Source: Candidatus Zhuqueibacterota bacterium
Lineage (GTDB): Bacteria > Zhuqueibacterota > Zhuqueibacteria > Thermofontimicrobiales > Thiofontviventaceae
NCBI GenBank assembly: GCA_016931935.1
Contig: JAFGDW010000268.1
Coordinates: 56,414-120,413 of the forward strand
Direction of reading: 5' to 3'
DNA length: 64,000 bases
The position numbers were made by a program, and so were the translations under genes. The notes under the pieces are model-generated. The model was not told the DNA's origin. It did not search any database and was given only the letters and a program-made list of their open reading frames with translations. How positions within the stretch are numbered: the first letter of the stretch is position 1; each line of letters starts with the position of its first letter. This document shows positions 63,978 through 64,000 of the stretch, one piece after another.

Positions 63978-64000
63978 GGGGCTGTATCAAAAGTCTTGTC
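63978..64000. mobile_element. Possible insertion-sequence end at the window edge
   Basis: The final bases GGGGCTGTATCAAAAGTC resemble the terminal inverted repeats of several IS families (GGGGCTGTCTCAAAA type). The element, if present, would continue beyond the window; no transposase is visible. Confidence 0.3.

Overview
The window looks like a chromosomal segment (roughly mid-40s % GC) from a free-living Gram-negative bacterium of the FCB group, most like Calditrichota, candidate KSB1 or a related lineage. Support: a secreted CotH-family protein ending in a YPNPFN-type C-terminal sorting/FlgD-like domain, a PorV/PorQ-like outer-membrane protein, many Tat-exported Gfo/Idh/MocA oxidoreductases, lipoproteins with clear lipoboxes, and giant two-component-propeller sensors. 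The phylum is an inference; no rRNA or tRNA gene was seen.

Layout. 1-6.7 kb: the end of a membrane protein, a DUF3592 protein, an exported S9 prolyl-oligopeptidase-type peptidase, a PH-like membrane protein, a CotH-like secreted protein and a DUF1579 protein. 7.2-13.1 kb: a GH94 glycoside phosphorylase, a first ApbE flavin transferase, a Tat-exported oxidoreductase with a small membrane protein, and a fluoride channel crcB with a DUF190 partner. 13.3-17.7 kb: two PIN-domain toxin-antitoxin modules bracketing an oxidoreductase plus GT-C glycosyltransferase pair. 17.8-26.2 kb: an SSS-family symporter, a flavodoxin-like oxidoreductase, a TPR protein, a GT2 glycosyltransferase, a second ApbE, an Agl23-like GT-C protein and a discoidin-like exported protein. 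26.3-29.4 kb: a decayed GxxExxY gene inside an inverted-repeat unit, then a b-type-like membrane protein and a seven-heme cytochrome c. 29.8-34.3 kb (minus strand): two Tat oxidoreductases flank a lipoprotein that fuses a sugar isomerase/epimerase barrel to a DUF1080 3-keto-glycoside hydrolase domain. 34.8-45.9 kb (minus strand): PorV-like protein, HEAT-repeat protein, a CsgG-like/repeat fusion coupled to a GAF-PAS histidine kinase, a GH3 glucosidase lipoprotein and an NAD-dependent epimerase.

46.6-63.8 kb is the most striking region: four consecutive plus-strand genes (about 1,180-1,530 aa each) with the same periplasmic sensor plan (two-component-propeller repeats plus a Y_Y_Y domain) and one main transmembrane helix, but different cytoplasmic outputs. 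Three end in HisKA-HATPase-REC-REC (two with an extra PAS) and the third ends in a methyl-accepting chemotaxis signalling domain. None carries the AraC DNA-binding output seen in classical hybrid two-component systems. One receiver has Glu in place of the phospho-accepting Asp. The arrangement suggests a sensory island coupling extracellular or periplasmic ligands, probably glycans, to both phosphorelay and chemotaxis.

Carbohydrate use is the common theme: GH94, GH3, keto-glycoside chemistry, exported oxidoreductases, a sodium/solute symporter and glycan-type propeller sensors. Intergenic regions are rich in hairpins and several families of short palindromic repeats, including a dispersed ACAAACCAGG-type hairpin found at least five or six times.
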